A DNA stretch of 54,651 nucleotides from an uncultured Alphaproteobacteria bacterium (GTDB lineage: Bacteria; Pseudomonadota; Alphaproteobacteria; Micropepsales; Micropepsaceae). The notes under the pieces are model-generated. The model saw only the letters and a list, made by a program, of their open reading frames with translations, ran no database searches and had not been told where the DNA came from. The DNA lies in contig CAIUCH010000005.1 of NCBI GenBank assembly GCA_903897605.1, positions 1-54,651 of the forward strand. Direction: 5' to 3'. Positions 31,869-40,329 of the stretch are shown here, one piece after another. A program made the position numbers and the translations under genes. Position 1 is the first letter of the stretch. Each line of letters begins with the position of its first letter.

Positions 31869-33305
31869 TCAGCGTGTGCCGATGCGCAGTCCGAACAGAC
31901 GCGGGAGCGCGGCCACCGCCGTTGCCAGCAATGGCGCGGTGCGGCCGCGCTCTTCCGCGTCTTCGCAAGCAAGGACGGCGCGGCGGATGGCGCGGCCACC
32001 ATAATAGCGGAACGGTTCCGGCGGCAGGCTGGGCAGTGCGCGGGTGCAGAGCGGCAGGTTCGACCACATGTCGTTTTGGTCCAGCACCAGCGAAGCCAGG
32101 CATTGGCCGCCGATGTAAGTCGGGTTGACGCCATGCCCGGAAAAGCCGCAGCCATAATGTACGCGCGTGCCCGGCATGGTCTTGAAGAAGGGCAGACGGT
32201 CGGCGGAAATGTCGATCGGCCCGCCCCAGGCTTTTGCCACCGCAACATCGTTCAACCCCGGCAGCAGACGCCGCAGGCCGCGCTCGGCGCGCAGTGCGCT
32301 GGCGGTGTCTTCGCACAGGCGCGCCGCCGTGGCGCCGCCGCCATAGCTGATCGGCCCGGAGCCCGATCCCATCAGCACACGGCCGTCGATGGTCTTGCGG
32401 AAATAATGCACGAACATGCGCATGTCCGAGATGCCTTCGTCGCGCAGCCATCCCATCGCCACCAGTTTCTCCGGCGCGGGCTCGGTCATCAGGGCGAAGC
32501 TGGAAAAGACGGTGACATGCGGTTTGATCCGGCGCTCGGCGGCCAGCGCGGCATTGGTGGCGAGCACGACATCGCGGGCGATGATCTGGCCCTTTGGCGT
32601 GTGGACGCGGTTGGGCGAGGCCTTGTCCAGGCCGGTCATCGGAGTGTTCTCGAACAGCATCACGCCGGCTTCGATCGCGGCTTTGCGCAAGGCGCGCGCC
32701 AGCCGGGCGGGATGCAGATTGGCGCCTTCCTGCAGGAACACGCCGCCGCGAAACGCGGGCGAACGGCAATAGCTGGCGACCTGTTCCGGCGTCAGTTCGC
32801 GCGCGGTCTCGGGCACACCCAGCCGCCGCGCGGTATCGACATAGCTGGCGATCTTCGCATCCTGGGCAGGCGCGGCCGAAATGCGGATATTGCCCGCCTC
32901 GCGCCACCAGACATCGCGGCCCGGCGCGGTTGCAAAGGCGCGCAGGCCGTCCTGTGCCACCGTGCCCGCGCGCGCTACCGCCAGCGCGGCGTCATCGCCG
33001 ATGGAATTTGCCACGCCGGTCAGCGCCGACCAATAGCCATGCGCCTTGCCGCCATTCTTGCCGCTGGCACCCGCGCCGCAAAGACCCGCTTCGATCAGAG
33101 CGACGGAGAGGCCGGGTTTGCGCGCCTTCAAGGCCAGCGCGGTCCATAGTCCGGTATAGCCGCCGCCGACAATGGCGACATCTACCGCGATCTCACCGGA
33201 CAGAGAAGGTGAGGGCGGTTGTCCCGCTTCCTGTTTCATCGCATCGGCGAACCACCAGGAGGGGTCGGCGGGGGCTACGCTGGGCTGGGTGAGGAATGCT
33301 GTCAT
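31869..33305 (-). CDS. FAD-dependent amine oxidase, PuuB/OrdL-like
   Basis: The 478-residue protein has the FAD Rossmann motif VDVAIVGGGYTGLWTALALK and the DAO-family GASGKNGGKAHGYWSAL loop typical of gamma-glutamylputrescine oxidase-like enzymes. The C-terminal region has YGCGFSGHGVNPTYIGGQCLAS. It should oxidise an amine or amino acid, giving an aldehyde or oxoacid, ammonia or amine, and H2O2. It is the last gene of an operon with a polar amino-acid ABC transporter (gap of seven bases from the ATPase gene), which suggests that it degrades the imported compound. Confidence 0.87.
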   Translation of the reverse strand: MTAFLTQPSVAPADPSWWFADAMKQEAGQPPSPSLSGEIAVDVAIVGGGYTGLWTALALKARKPGLSVALIEAGLCGAGASGKNGGKAHGYWSALTGVANSIGDDAALAVARAGTVAQDGLRAFATAPGRDVWWREAGNIRISAAPAQDAKIASYVDTARRLGVPETARELTPEQVASYCRSPAFRGGVFLQEGANLHPARLARALRKAAIEAGVMLFENTPMTGLDKASPNRVHTPKGQIIARDVVLATNAALAAERRIKPHVTVFSSFALMTEPAPEKLVAMGWLRDEGISDMRMFVHYFRKTIDGRVLMGSGSGPISYGGGATAARLCEDTASALRAERGLRRLLPGLNDVAVAKAWGGPIDISADRLPFFKTMPGTRVHYGCGFSGHGVNPTYIGGQCLASLVLDQNDMWSNLPLCTRALPSLPPEPFRYYGGRAIRRAVLACEDAEERGRTAPLLATAVAALPRLFGLRIGTR

Positions 33306-33312
33306 GCTGGGC

Positions 33313-34086
33313 TCAATTCTGTGCGGGAAGGATGCGGGCCAGAAAACTCTTGGTGCGCGGATGGCTGGGCGCCGAGAAGAATTGTTCCGGCGGCGCGTCT
33401 TCGATGATCTGCCCTTCCGACATCATGATCGCGCGGTCGGCGACTTCGCGGGCGAACGACATTTCATGGGTCACCACCACCATGGTCATGCCTTCGGCGG
33501 CAAGACGGCGCATGGTTTCCAGCACTTCGCCCACCAATTCGGGATCGAGCGCCGAGGTCGGCTCGTCGAACAACATCAGGCGCGGCTCCATCGCCAAGGC
33601 GCGGGCAATCGCCACCCGTTGTTGCTGGCCGCCCGACAATTCATGCGGATAATGATCGGCCTTGTCCTTGAGGCCGACGCGGGCCAGCAGATCCAGCGCC
33701 CGCTTGCGGGCCGCATCGGCGGAAAGGCGCAGCACCTGCACCGGCGCCTCGCTGACATTCTCCAGCACCGTCAGATGGGCGAAGAGATTGAAGCGCTGGA
33801 ACACCATGCCGATGCGGGCGCGCTTGGCCGAGGTGATGCGGTCTTTCTCTTCGCGCAGTTTTCCATTCTTGTCTCGGGCGTAGCCGACCAGTTCGTCCGC
33901 CACCTTGATTTCGCCATCGTCGATGGTTTCCAGGTGATTGATACAGCGTAGCAAGGTGGTCTTGCCGCTGCCGCTGGCGCCCAGGAGGCAGACCACCTGG
34001 CCCGCTTCGACTTCTAGCGACACGCCCTTGAGCACCTCCAGATTGCCGAAACGCTTATGGACATTCTTGATCTCGACCAGCGCCAT
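33313..34086 (-). CDS. polar amino-acid ABC transporter ATP-binding protein
   Basis: This 257-residue ATPase has Walker A (GASGSGKTT), Q-loop, signature LSGGQQQR, Walker B ([15 protein letters not shown]) and H-loop (VVTHE). It matches the GlnQ/HisP subfamily ([38 protein letters not shown]). Its start codon overlaps the permease stop by one base (stop-start TGATG). It powers uptake by the transporter whose permease and binding protein lie upstream in the operon. Confidence 0.95.
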   Translation of the reverse strand: MALVEIKNVHKRFGNLEVLKGVSLEVEAGQVVCLLGASGSGKTTLLRCINHLETIDDGEIKVADELVGYARDKNGKLREEKDRITSAKRARIGMVFQRFNLFAHLTVLENVSEAPVQVLRLSADAARKRALDLLARVGLKDKADHYPHELSGGQQQRVAIARALAMEPRLMLFDEPTSALDPELVGEVLETMRRLAAEGMTMVVVTHEMSFAREVADRAIMMSEGQIIEDAPPEQFFSAPSHPRTKSFLARILPAQN

Positions 34087-34790
34087 CAGCCATGTTCCTG
34101 CGCAAGGACGGTGGACCGGCGCGGGCGGACGGCGAAGCGGCGCTCGATCACTTTCTGGAGCGCGGTCAAGAGCGCTGTCAGTACCAGATACCAGATGCTG
34201 ACCACGAACAGCACTTCAAAATATTTGAAATTCTGACTGTAGATGTTTGTGCCGGTGGAGAAGATCTCCGGCACCGCGATGGCGAACAGCAGCGACGTGG
34301 TCTTCAGCATGGCGATGAACTGGTTGCCAGTGGGCGGGATGATGACCTTCAGCGCCTGGGGCATCACGATGCGGCGCATCGCCATGGGTTTGGTCATGCC
34401 CAGCGCCCGGGCGGCTTCGCGCTGGCACGGATCGACCGAGATCAGGCCGGAACGGATGATCTCGGTCATGTAGGCGCCTTCATTCAACGCCAGCGCGATG
34501 GTCCCGGCCACCAGGGCGGGAAGATTGATTGCATTGTTGGTGAGGACGGGAAGTGCATTGTACCAGAACACGATCTGGACCAGCACCGGCACGCCGCGAA
34601 AGAAGCCCAGATAGCCCTGCGCCAGCCAGCGCAACGCCCGGTAACGCGACAGCGCCGCCAGCGCGCCGCCAAAGCCCAGCACAATGGCCATCGCCATCGC
34701 CAAAAAGGTGATTGCCAAGGTTGTCAGCGCCGGGACGAAGAAGATGCTGGAAAACAGCGTGTCGAAAAAGGCTTTGCTGTCAAAGACCAT
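34086..34790 (-). CDS. polar amino-acid ABC transporter permease
   Basis: This 234-residue permease of the HisMQ type has five membrane helices and the EAA loop: [64 protein letters not shown]. It is encoded 70 bases after the binding-protein gene and overlaps the ATPase gene by one base. A single permease gene suggests a homodimeric channel. Confidence 0.94.
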   Translation of the reverse strand: MVFDSKAFFDTLFSSIFFVPALTTLAITFLAMAMAIVLGFGGALAALSRYRALRWLAQGYLGFFRGVPVLVQIVFWYNALPVLTNNAINLPALVAGTIALALNEGAYMTEIIRSGLISVDPCQREAARALGMTKPMAMRRIVMPQALKVIIPPTGNQFIAMLKTTSLLFAIAVPEIFSTGTNIYSQNFKYFEVLFVVSIWYLVLTALLTALQKVIERRFAVRPRRSTVLAQEHG

Positions 34791-34860
34791 CTGGGATCAC
34801 CTGGGGCGGCGGCGGCAGGATCGCGGATATCGCCCTGCTTGTCACGCCTGATCGGTGCCG

Positions 34861-35691
34861 TCAGGCGGGCTTGCGGATATCGCCATTGCGGAGATGCCAT
34901 TTGTCGAGAATTTTCGCGTATTCGCCATTCTTCTCCAACTCGTGCATCGCGGCGGTCACCGCATCGGCCAGCGGCTTGTCGCCTTTGCGCAGCGCCATGC
35001 CCAGCTTGTTGCGCGGCACTTCCGGGCGGCCCGAAATGATCGGGCTGCCGATGGCGAGTTCGGGCATCAGGTTGGTGACATAAGACGCGAAGGCCCAATC
35101 GACGAAGGCGACATCGGACGATTTCTTGCGCAGTTGGATCACGGCATCGTTGAAGCTGGGAAAATATTTCAGGTCGATCTTCTGGTTCGGCTTGCAGACC
35201 ATCTGGTTGACCCGCTCGATGGCGCGCGCCTGGGTGGTGCCGGATATGGTGGCGACGCTGTGGCCGCAAAGCCCGTTCTCGTCCTTGAAATGCAGGCCGC
35301 TGTCCTTGCGCACCACCAGTTGGATGCCGCCCACCAGATAAGGCACGAAATCGAACACTTGCTCGCGCTGGGGCGTGATGCCGAGACCCGAAGTGATGTA
35401 GTCGAATTTCCGGGCGCCCAGGCCGGGAAACAGACCGCCAAAGGCGATATTCACGAATTGCGGCTTCAGGCACATGGTCTGGGCGAGCGCCCGCGACAGG
35501 TCGATCTCGAAGCCGGCGGGCTGGCCGGCATCGATGAACATCTGTGGCGGCGTCGACATGTTGGAGCCGACCGTGAGCGAGCCGGGGGTGACCAGGCCCG
35601 GCGGCGCTTTGACGGCGCAATCGGCAAGGGCCGGCGCGGCGGCCAGGCTTGCCGCCAGACAGAACAGAATTCCCGCGGCCAGCTTATTCAT
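34861..35691 (-). CDS. amino-acid/amine ABC transporter substrate-binding protein
   Basis: The 276-residue protein has a signal peptide (MNKLAAGILFCLAASLAAAPALA) and a family 3 solute-binding domain: LTVGSNMSTPPQMFIDAGQPAGFEIDLSRALAQTMCLKPQFV, ITSGLGITPQREQVFDFVPYL, VATISGTTQARAIERVN and VDWAFASYVTNLMPEL. The ligand is probably an amino acid or polyamine-like compound, which would fit the amine oxidase in the operon. The ATG at 35691 is used; GGGAG precedes it. It is the first gene of the four-gene operon. Confidence 0.93.
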   Translation of the reverse strand: MNKLAAGILFCLAASLAAAPALADCAVKAPPGLVTPGSLTVGSNMSTPPQMFIDAGQPAGFEIDLSRALAQTMCLKPQFVNIAFGGLFPGLGARKFDYITSGLGITPQREQVFDFVPYLVGGIQLVVRKDSGLHFKDENGLCGHSVATISGTTQARAIERVNQMVCKPNQKIDLKYFPSFNDAVIQLRKKSSDVAFVDWAFASYVTNLMPELAIGSPIISGRPEVPRNKLGMALRKGDKPLADAVTAAMHELEKNGEYAKILDKWHLRNGDIRKPA

Positions 35692-35747
35692 CAAGATCTC
35701 CCTGGCCGCAGGCTAGGAGGTTTCGGGCGCGACCTCAAACAGATGTC

Positions 35748-37334
35748 TCAGTTCGCGGCGCCGCGGACGAAATGCAGGTCCTGATAATCGGAACTGAAAT
35801 CCGCCAGGGGAGAGATCGCGGCCATGGTCGCGCCGGTGATCTTCCCGCCTTTCACCGCAAAGCTGACATAGGCGTCCTCGATGCTTTTGTCGGTCCAGCG
35901 GGTGCGGAATTTGTCGCCATCGACGGGCTCCAGCGCGCCTTCCATGTTCGGCGTGCGGTCGAAACTGATCCACAGCTTGCCTTGTCCCCGGTCGCTGACA
36001 GTGATGCCGCCATACCAGGGGTCCTGGTATTTTCCGGCATAGGCCGAAAGGGTGAGCGACGGCGTGACGCCATTCGCGGCCACGGCTTTCTTGGACCCGG
36101 GCGCGGCCTTCATCGTCACCTCGGCCTTGGCGATGGTCTCTTTCTGGGTCTTGTCCAGCACCGCGGTCCAGTCGGTGGGCGCAATGCCGAGATACGCATC
36201 GATCAGGTGATACACCACCGATGTCATCGCCATGCCGTCTTCCGAATTGATGGTGACGGCGATGCCGAGATTCTTTTCGGGAATGAGATAAAGCGAAGCC
36301 AGCGCGCCCGCGACCGCGCCGGTGTGGCGGACGATTTTGTGACCGCGATATTCTTCGACATACCAGCCCAAGGCGTAATCCTGCATGTCGGGTTTCAGAA
36401 TCGCGAGGCGATGCGGCCCTTCCGGCGGCACCACCACCACCGGCTCCCACATCATCGCCGATTGTTCGGGGCTGAAGATTTGTCCGCCGCCCGGCAGCTT
36501 TCCGTGCGCCAGCTGGATGTTCATCCAGCGGGCCAGATCGGTGGCGCTGGCATTGATGCCGCCGGCCGGTGCCAATGTGCGCGCTTCGCCCCGGGTCAGA
36601 ACGCTTTGCGGACCGACGCCCTGGATCGGGCCGCTGTTGCGCTCATGCAGCGCGGTCTCGTTCGACGCGGATGCATCGTAACTGGTCAGAGCGTCGGTCA
36701 TGCCCGCTGGCTTCAAAATGTTCTGGGTGACAAAGTCTTCCCAGCCCTGTCCCGAAACCGCTTCGACCAGGGCGCCGGCCACGATGTAGAGAATATTGTC
36801 ATAGGCATAGGATTCGCGAAATCCCGTCGCCGGCTTCAGATAGCGCAGCGCATGCACGATGTCGGCGCGGGTGCGGTTGGTGCCGGGAAAAATCATCAGG
36901 TCGCCTTCGCCCAGGCCAAGCCCGCTGCGATGGGTCAGCAGATCGCGCACCGTCATGTGCGCCGTCATATAGGGATCGTACATCTCAAAGCCTGGCAGCT
37001 TGTCTTTGACCAGATCGCTCCATTTCAGCTTCTTGCGGTCCACCAGAATGGCCAGCGCCGCCGAGGTGAAGGCCTTGGATTCCGATCCGATCGGAATAAC
37101 GGTATGGGCATCGACCATCTTGTCGGTGCCGATTTGGCGCACCCCATAGCCCTTGGCGCGTTCGATCTTGCCGTCCTGGACGATGGCGAGCGACAAGCCG
37201 GGCACACCGAAGGTCTGCATCGCGTGCGCGACATAGGCATCGGTGTCCGCCGGGGCCGCCGCAAGGCAAGGCGCGGCGCCGCAAAAAACCCAAACGCATC
37301 CGGCGATCAAAATCGCCGCCCGGCTTTGTTTCAT
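35748..37334 (-). CDS. exported serine hydrolase, class C beta-lactamase fold with C-terminal DUF3471-like domain
   Basis: The 528-residue protein has a signal peptide (ending near CLAAA) and a beta-lactamase/PBP-like domain. Ser84-x-x-Lys87 (SESK) and the Tyr-x-Asn motif (YDN in SYAYDNILY) form the active site. The HTGAVAGALASLYLIPEKNLG segment fits the family's HxG region, with Thr-Gly after His. About residues 420-520 form a lipocalin-like beta domain (DUF3471 type). Relatives are esterases or D-amino-acid peptidases. The start at 37334 has GGGGGAT upstream; further upstream in-frame sequence is noncoding. Confidence 0.87.
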   Translation of the reverse strand: MKQSRAAILIAGCVWVFCGAAPCLAAAPADTDAYVAHAMQTFGVPGLSLAIVQDGKIERAKGYGVRQIGTDKMVDAHTVIPIGSESKAFTSAALAILVDRKKLKWSDLVKDKLPGFEMYDPYMTAHMTVRDLLTHRSGLGLGEGDLMIFPGTNRTRADIVHALRYLKPATGFRESYAYDNILYIVAGALVEAVSGQGWEDFVTQNILKPAGMTDALTSYDASASNETALHERNSGPIQGVGPQSVLTRGEARTLAPAGGINASATDLARWMNIQLAHGKLPGGGQIFSPEQSAMMWEPVVVVPPEGPHRLAILKPDMQDYALGWYVEEYRGHKIVRHTGAVAGALASLYLIPEKNLGIAVTINSEDGMAMTSVVYHLIDAYLGIAPTDWTAVLDKTQKETIAKAEVTMKAAPGSKKAVAANGVTPSLTLSAYAGKYQDPWYGGITVSDRGQGKLWISFDRTPNMEGALEPVDGDKFRTRWTDKSIEDAYVSFAVKGGKITGATMAAISPLADFSSDYQDLHFVRGAAN

Positions 37335-37494
37335 CCGCCATCCCCCATCTTGTCCCGAATTGAGGCACAGGCGGGGGCCGGCAGCAATGTGAATCCGGCC
37401 CAGGGCCTGCTTTTCGGACCTGACAAAAACATAACCGCCGTTCCTGGAACGCTTCGCGGCGCCGGTCATTGATTCCGGCGAAGGAGATCTTGGC

Positions 37495-37770
37495 ATGGCG
37501 GTCATAAAGTTGCGGTGGCCTGTGGAAAGAAACAGCGCGGAGCGCCGCGCCTTTACGGTCGAATGGAACATGCAGCGCGGCAGGTTCGTGGCGCTGGACG
37601 ATGACCGCAATGTGCTGGGCACATCCGTCAGTCAAAACAGCGCCATTGCCCTGGCGATCCGCGACGCCAATCTGGCCAGCCGCAGCGGCAATTTGATCAT
37701 GGTCCGGGTGCTTCAGCAAAATGGCGAATTCCGCAACGAACACATCGCCTGCCCGCCGCCCGTGCTGTAG
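37495..37770 (+). CDS. small hypothetical protein, 91 residues
   Basis: This short basic protein begins MAVIKLRWPVERNSAERRAFTVEWNMQRGRFVALDDDRNVLGTSVSQNSAIALAIRDANLASRSG and ends with a beta-like segment (NLIMVRVLQQNGEFRNEHIA). The pattern resembles small DUF2188-type proteins with an alpha/beta layout, but the match is not certain. GGAGAT lies seven bases upstream of the ATG. It is divergent from the serine hydrolase gene and has no clear operon partner. Its size and charge would suit a stress or nucleic-acid-associated role, which is speculation. Confidence 0.6.
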   Translation: MAVIKLRWPVERNSAERRAFTVEWNMQRGRFVALDDDRNVLGTSVSQNSAIALAIRDANLASRSGNLIMVRVLQQNGEFRNEHIACPPPVL

Positions 37771-37954
37771 CCGCCTCGGCCACCCATGACCAGACCGGCC
37801 GCCAATGGTCAGAGCGGACGAGGGAATCCGCAGGTGCCTGCCATGCGCAACAAGATGAGACGCTCCCGCTCAATCCGGTAGGCGGACAAGCAGACGCGCC
37901 CGCCGGGCTCTGATATCAATTGTGGACACATCGGATTTCCTGGGGAGGCGTGAG

Positions 37955-38827
37955 ATGCGCAATGTCATCGCGGCCGGTGCAGCCTTTGTGGTGATGGCCG
38001 CACTTGCACTCGTACCGGCGCCGGTCCGGGCGCAGCCATCCACCCGCGCCGCGCCGCTGGTCGAGTTTGAAATGATGACCTGGCCGGAAGTGAAGGCGGC
38101 GCTGGGTGCCGGCAAGACCACGGCGCTTTTCTATACCGGCGGCACCGAGCAGCGCGGCCCCCAGGACGTCAATGGCGGGCACACCTTGATGGGGCGGGCC
38201 ACCGTTCGGGCGATCGCGCTGAAGCTGGGCAACGCCATCGCCATGCCGGTACTTCCCTACACGCCGAACAATGCCGCCGCGGATCTTCCCGGCACCATCG
38301 GGCTGACCAACGACATTCTGGCGGCGACGCTTGAGAGGTTGAGCGAGCAGGCCATCGTCACCGGTTTTCGCAACATCGTCCTGATGAGCGACCATGGCGA
38401 TGGCCAGGAACCCGGCCCGGCGAATGTCTATCAGGGCGTGGCGACAAAGTTGGATCGCAAATACGCCGCCAGGGGAATTCACGTTTATTATTGCGGCCAG
38501 GTCTATGCCGCCAATAGCGACTTCAACAAATATCTCGCCTCCAAGGGATATCCCGCCGGCGATCATGGCGCGGTCCCCGATACCTCCGAGATGCTGTATC
38601 TCGGTGACGGGTCCTGGGTACGCCAGGATCTGATCGCCAGCTCGGTGGGAGACCCGCCGCTGCCGGCGGGCCAGAAACCGGCCGGCAAACTTCTCAACAA
38701 CGGCATCACCGGTGACGGGCGCCGGTCGAGCGCGGCGCTTGGCAAGATGTTCTTCGATATGAAGGTGGATTACGCCGTCAAGCAGATCAGGGGATTTGCC
38801 GGGCCGCCGCCAAAGCCGGGGCGCTGA
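37955..38827 (+). CDS. exported creatininase-family amidohydrolase
   Basis: The 290-residue protein has a signal peptide (ending near VRAQ) and a creatininase fold. The metal and active-site segments are TWPEVKAALGAGKTTALFYTGGTEQRGPQDVNGGHTLMGR (Glu and His ligands), NIVLMSDHGDGQEPG (Asp/His), and GYPAGDHGAVPDTSEMLYLG (HGxxxTS/E). Cytosolic creatininases open cyclic amides or guanidino rings; this version should work in the periplasm and its substrate is unknown. GGGGAGG precedes the start at 37955. It stands alone. Confidence 0.86.
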   Translation: MRNVIAAGAAFVVMAALALVPAPVRAQPSTRAAPLVEFEMMTWPEVKAALGAGKTTALFYTGGTEQRGPQDVNGGHTLMGRATVRAIALKLGNAIAMPVLPYTPNNAAADLPGTIGLTNDILAATLERLSEQAIVTGFRNIVLMSDHGDGQEPGPANVYQGVATKLDRKYAARGIHVYYCGQVYAANSDFNKYLASKGYPAGDHGAVPDTSEMLYLGDGSWVRQDLIASSVGDPPLPAGQKPAGKLLNNGITGDGRRSSAALGKMFFDMKVDYAVKQIRGFAGPPPKPGR

Positions 38828-38959
38828 CGCGGCGCTCGAACAGGGGGCGGTCATCGATATCGGGAGCGCGGACCCATAAGCGGCGAGAGTGCGCCTGTTC
38901 GTTCAAATTTTAAGATAAAAACCCATGCTTCGGAAATCCGCCCGGTGTCAGATGCGTGC

Positions 38960-39268
38960 ATGAGCAGCGCAATGGCTATTTCCGCGTCCGGCATGATGGC
39001 CGCGACCGTGCAATTTAACGTCGCCGCGGCCAACACGGTCAACGCGCTGACGCCCGTCTCCCCCGCCGCCGGAAACGGCAATCAAGCCGCGACGGTGCAG
39101 CAGTCGGGCATGCCCGGCACGGCCTTATCGATGGCGCCGATCGATGCCTCCGATCCGGCGGGGCAGATCGTGAGCATGATCGAGGCGCGCGCGAGCTTCA
39201 TGGCCAATCTCGCCGCGTTCAAGCAGGCGGATCGCATGACCAAGACTCTTCTGGATGCGATCGCCTAG
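38960..39268 (+). CDS. orphan flagellar basal-body rod-like protein (FlgC-like)
   Basis: This 102-residue protein joins an N-terminal rod-protein motif (MSSAMAISASGMMAATVQFNVAAANTVNAL) to a C-terminal motif (IVSMIEARASFMANLAAFKQADRMTKTLLDAIA). The two ends form the coiled-coil of the flagellar rod proteins FlgB/C/F/G. The middle is short and Ala/Gly/Gln-rich, much shorter than FlgC (about 135 residues). No flagellar gene is nearby. It may be a remnant or a rod-derived protein with another role. The ATG at 38960 is used; a GTG at 38945 is an alternative. Confidence 0.72.
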   Translation: MSSAMAISASGMMAATVQFNVAAANTVNALTPVSPAAGNGNQAATVQQSGMPGTALSMAPIDASDPAGQIVSMIEARASFMANLAAFKQADRMTKTLLDAIA

Positions 39269-39466
39269 AGCGTTGCCATCCGCGCCCTGGACCTGGATCA
39301 TCGCCTGAACGCTGGCATTTCCAATTCGCCGCGCGCATAAGAAGCGCCAAGCGAGCCTTCCGCTCAGGCCAACTCCGAGACGCGCGGGGGCGCGATTTCG
39401 ACGGACTGATCCGGATCAAATGGCACCGCGCCGATCCGGATAGGATCCGCCACAAAGGAGACGTTC

Positions 39467-39883
39467 ATGATCATGGCAGGTGGACGGCGCGCATTCCTGA
39501 TCCTGTCGCTGATTCTCGCGCCGGTTGGCCTGCAGGCTTGCGCCCGCCATCTCCCGCCCCTTCCGGCAAATGGCATGCTGACAATTTCGGGTCGCGGGAC
39601 CGAAGGCATGACCCAAGCCGCGGCTTCGCAGAGTTTGCTGGCGAAGGCCGCCAAGCTGACGGTCGATCACGGCTTTCGTTATTTTACGCTGATAAATCCG
39701 GCCGCCGCCCGGCCCGGCAATGGCGGCACGCCCCTCGGAACGCCCCTGGCGCTTCAGCCCGGCTCGAACATCACGATTCGCCTTTTCCACGAAGGCGATG
39801 TCAAAGCTTCGGCGCCGGGCATATTGGACGCATTTATGCTGCTGTCCGCCGGCAAACCATCGCGCGTTCCGGCGGCGCGATAG
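39467..39883 (+). CDS. CC0125/CC1285-family lipoprotein
   Basis: The 138-residue protein has a lipoprotein signal (RRAFLILSLILAPVGLQAC, lipobox LQAC) and the family core SQSLLAKAAKLTVDHGFRYFTLIN. The rest, with GSNITIRLFHEGDVKASAPGILDAFMLL, forms a small beta-rich domain. The function is unknown; the family is limited mainly to alphaproteobacteria, and members are predicted outer-membrane lipoproteins. AAGGAG lies seven bases upstream. It converges with the HiPIP gene. Confidence 0.85.
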   Translation: MIMAGGRRAFLILSLILAPVGLQACARHLPPLPANGMLTISGRGTEGMTQAAASQSLLAKAAKLTVDHGFRYFTLINPAAARPGNGGTPLGTPLALQPGSNITIRLFHEGDVKASAPGILDAFMLLSAGKPSRVPAAR

Positions 39884-39910
39884 TCCGCCGCCGGGCTCGC
39901 GCGATTTCGA

Positions 39911-40201
39911 CTAGGATTTCTTCGCGTAAAAGCGGCACCAGCCATCGGGGCTGATGGCGCCGTCAACCAAGGTGCAGCTCGCAGGATCCTTGAAGAGTGC
40001 GCAATTCGCGCATTTCTGTTCGCCCTTGGGCGTCTCCTGATAAGCTGCGGCTTTCTGCGCCATTTTTGCCACGGCCGGCGAACTGACCCCCAAGATTACG
40101 AATAGCGAACCTAAGGAGATCGCTGCGCGCTGCAACAGGTCTCGGCGCGAAGGGCCCTCTTCGTTCGATTCGTCATGCCAAGCGTTTGGTGTTTTTTTCA
40201 C
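39911..40201 (-). CDS. Tat-exported high-potential iron-sulfur protein (HiPIP)
   Basis: The 96-residue protein has a twin-arginine leader (PSRRDLLQRAAISLGSLFVILGVSSPAVA) and a short HiPIP domain with the four cluster ligands Cys64, Cys67, Cys76 and Cys89 in CANC, SC and GWCRFYAKKS. HiPIPs carry single electrons in the periplasm at high potential; in Acidithiobacillus one of them (Iro) is linked to iron oxidation. The gene is divergent from the Cyc2-like gene, and the two start codons flank the FNR-type box at 40258, so they may be controlled together. Confidence 0.93.
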   Translation of the reverse strand: MKKTPNAWHDESNEEGPSRRDLLQRAAISLGSLFVILGVSSPAVAKMAQKAAAYQETPKGEQKCANCALFKDPASCTLVDGAISPDGWCRFYAKKS

Positions 40202-40250
40202 GGTGTCATTCCTTTTTGCCGCACCCCCTCATGCTAGCGCGGGTTGTAGC

Positions 40251-40298
40251 GATTCAATTGACCTGGATCAATTGAATCGGTGGTGCATGTATTATAGT
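40251..40298 (+). promoter_or_regulatory. FNR/FixK-type box and class II promoter of the Cyc2-like gene
   Basis: A perfect 11-base inverted repeat, GATTCAATTGA (40251-40261) and TCAATTGAATC (40268-40278), encloses CCTGGA. Its centre reads TTGAC-CTGG-ATCAA (40258-40271), one base from the FNR consensus TTGAT-N4-ATCAA. A TATAGT at 40293-40298 predicts a start near 40305, about 41 bases from the box centre, which is the geometry of FNR/CRP class II activation. The box lies between the HiPIP and Cyc2-like genes and could regulate both. Confidence 0.72.
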
Positions 40299-40329
40299 GA
40301 AGCCTGAAGAATTCGTGGGGGCGCCAGTC

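Noticed and set aside
31288..32907. 539-codon minus-strand frame overlapping the amine oxidase gene in another frame
   Set aside because: The amine oxidase frame has FAD motifs and family length; this frame is compositionally biased and matches nothing.
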